Shown here: in pieces, positions 63,992 to 64,000 of the stretch
Layout of the letters: each line of letters starts with the position of its first letter
How positions within the stretch are numbered: the first letter of the stretch is position 1
Assembly: GCF_020164435.1 (NCBI RefSeq)
Contig: NZ_JAIUDQ010000009.1
Coordinates: forward strand, 1 to 64,000
Direction: 5' to 3'
Length of the DNA: 64,000 nucleotides
Origin: Phyllobacterium lublinensis
GTDB lineage: Bacteria; Pseudomonadota; Alphaproteobacteria; Rhizobiales; Rhizobiaceae
The notes under the pieces: model-generated
The model's input: only the letters and a program-made list of their open reading frames with translations
Told to the model about the DNA's origin: nothing
Database searches by the model: none
Translations under genes and position numbers: made by a program

Positions 63992-64000
63992 GGTTCACGG

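Noticed and set aside
1..64000. CRISPR arrays, prophage, complete IS elements, restriction-modification or other defence modules
   Set aside because: No direct-repeat arrays, transposase, integrase, capsid or methylase/endonuclease genes were found on either strand.

Overview
The window is a contiguous stretch of GC-rich alphaproteobacterial chromosome. Gene content and order point to the Rhizobiales (Phyllobacterium / Ochrobactrum-Brucella / Mesorhizobium type). The signs are a single long suf operon with an extra NifS-like cysteine desulfurase and SufT, accB-accC-aat next to DUF2155 and an NDUFA12-like complex I protein, GatB, an RNase E with an acidic insert in its S1 domain, and a likely Irr/ICE-type palindrome in the suf promoter. 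The genus is an inference; no rRNA lies in the window.

Layout. 1-3.7 kb: a possible truncated ORF, dispersed palindromic repeats, a membrane-bound class III nucleotide cyclase and three small unknown genes. 3.8-7.9 kb: a TRAP transporter (DctQ-DctM-DctP) followed by a quinate/shikimate dehydrogenase-type enzyme, which suggests uptake and oxidation of a cyclitol acid. 8-11.1 kb: a GGDEF-EAL protein, a lipoprotein and small ORFs. 11.1-14 kb: a gene-poor patch next to tRNA-Thr(TGT), with a short Arg-rich protein, a DUF2092 protein and a broken nhaA. 14.2-17.4 kb: NAD kinase, a DEAD-box helicase, a Nudix hydrolase and a TfoX-domain protein. 17.5-25.6 kb: the suf Fe-S assembly locus on the minus strand (cysteine desulfurase, sufB, a 68-codon ORF, sufC, sufD, sufS, sufT, then sufA beyond an opposite-strand gene). 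25.7-35.9 kb: an alpha/beta hydrolase, anmK, tyrS, a giant AsmA/DUF3971-type protein, bcp, an M23 peptidase and prfB with the classical +1 frameshift site. 36-46 kb: envelope and RNA housekeeping (PBP1A, N-acetylmuramoyl-L-alanine amidase, RNase E, M48 protease, DsbA-like protein). 46.4-53.6 kb: aroQ-accB-accC-aat, DUF2155, NDUFA12, two GNATs and gatB. 53.7-62.2 kb: an accessory-like run of regulator/target pairs (LysR/quinone reductase, TetR/NmrA-DUF1772-PaiB, GlxA-AraC/methyltransferase) and a DUF4239 protein. 62.2-64 kb: yjhX with a structured leader, and a Y-family DNA polymerase.

Most of the window is ordinary core genome. No CRISPR array, prophage, conjugation module, anti-phage cluster or intact insertion sequence was seen. 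The best candidates for something not well described are cis elements: (i) a leader before yjhX with a clear promoter, an eight-codon serine-rich mini-ORF and mutually exclusive hairpins; (ii) two copies of a MITE-like intergenic repeat with 16-bp terminal inverted repeats; (iii) long near-perfect palindromes upstream of suf, of the LysR-regulated reductase and of a methyltransferase; and (iv) a small conserved-looking ORF embedded in suf. All coordinates and motifs were read by eye; family names rest on recognised sequence patterns, not on database searches.
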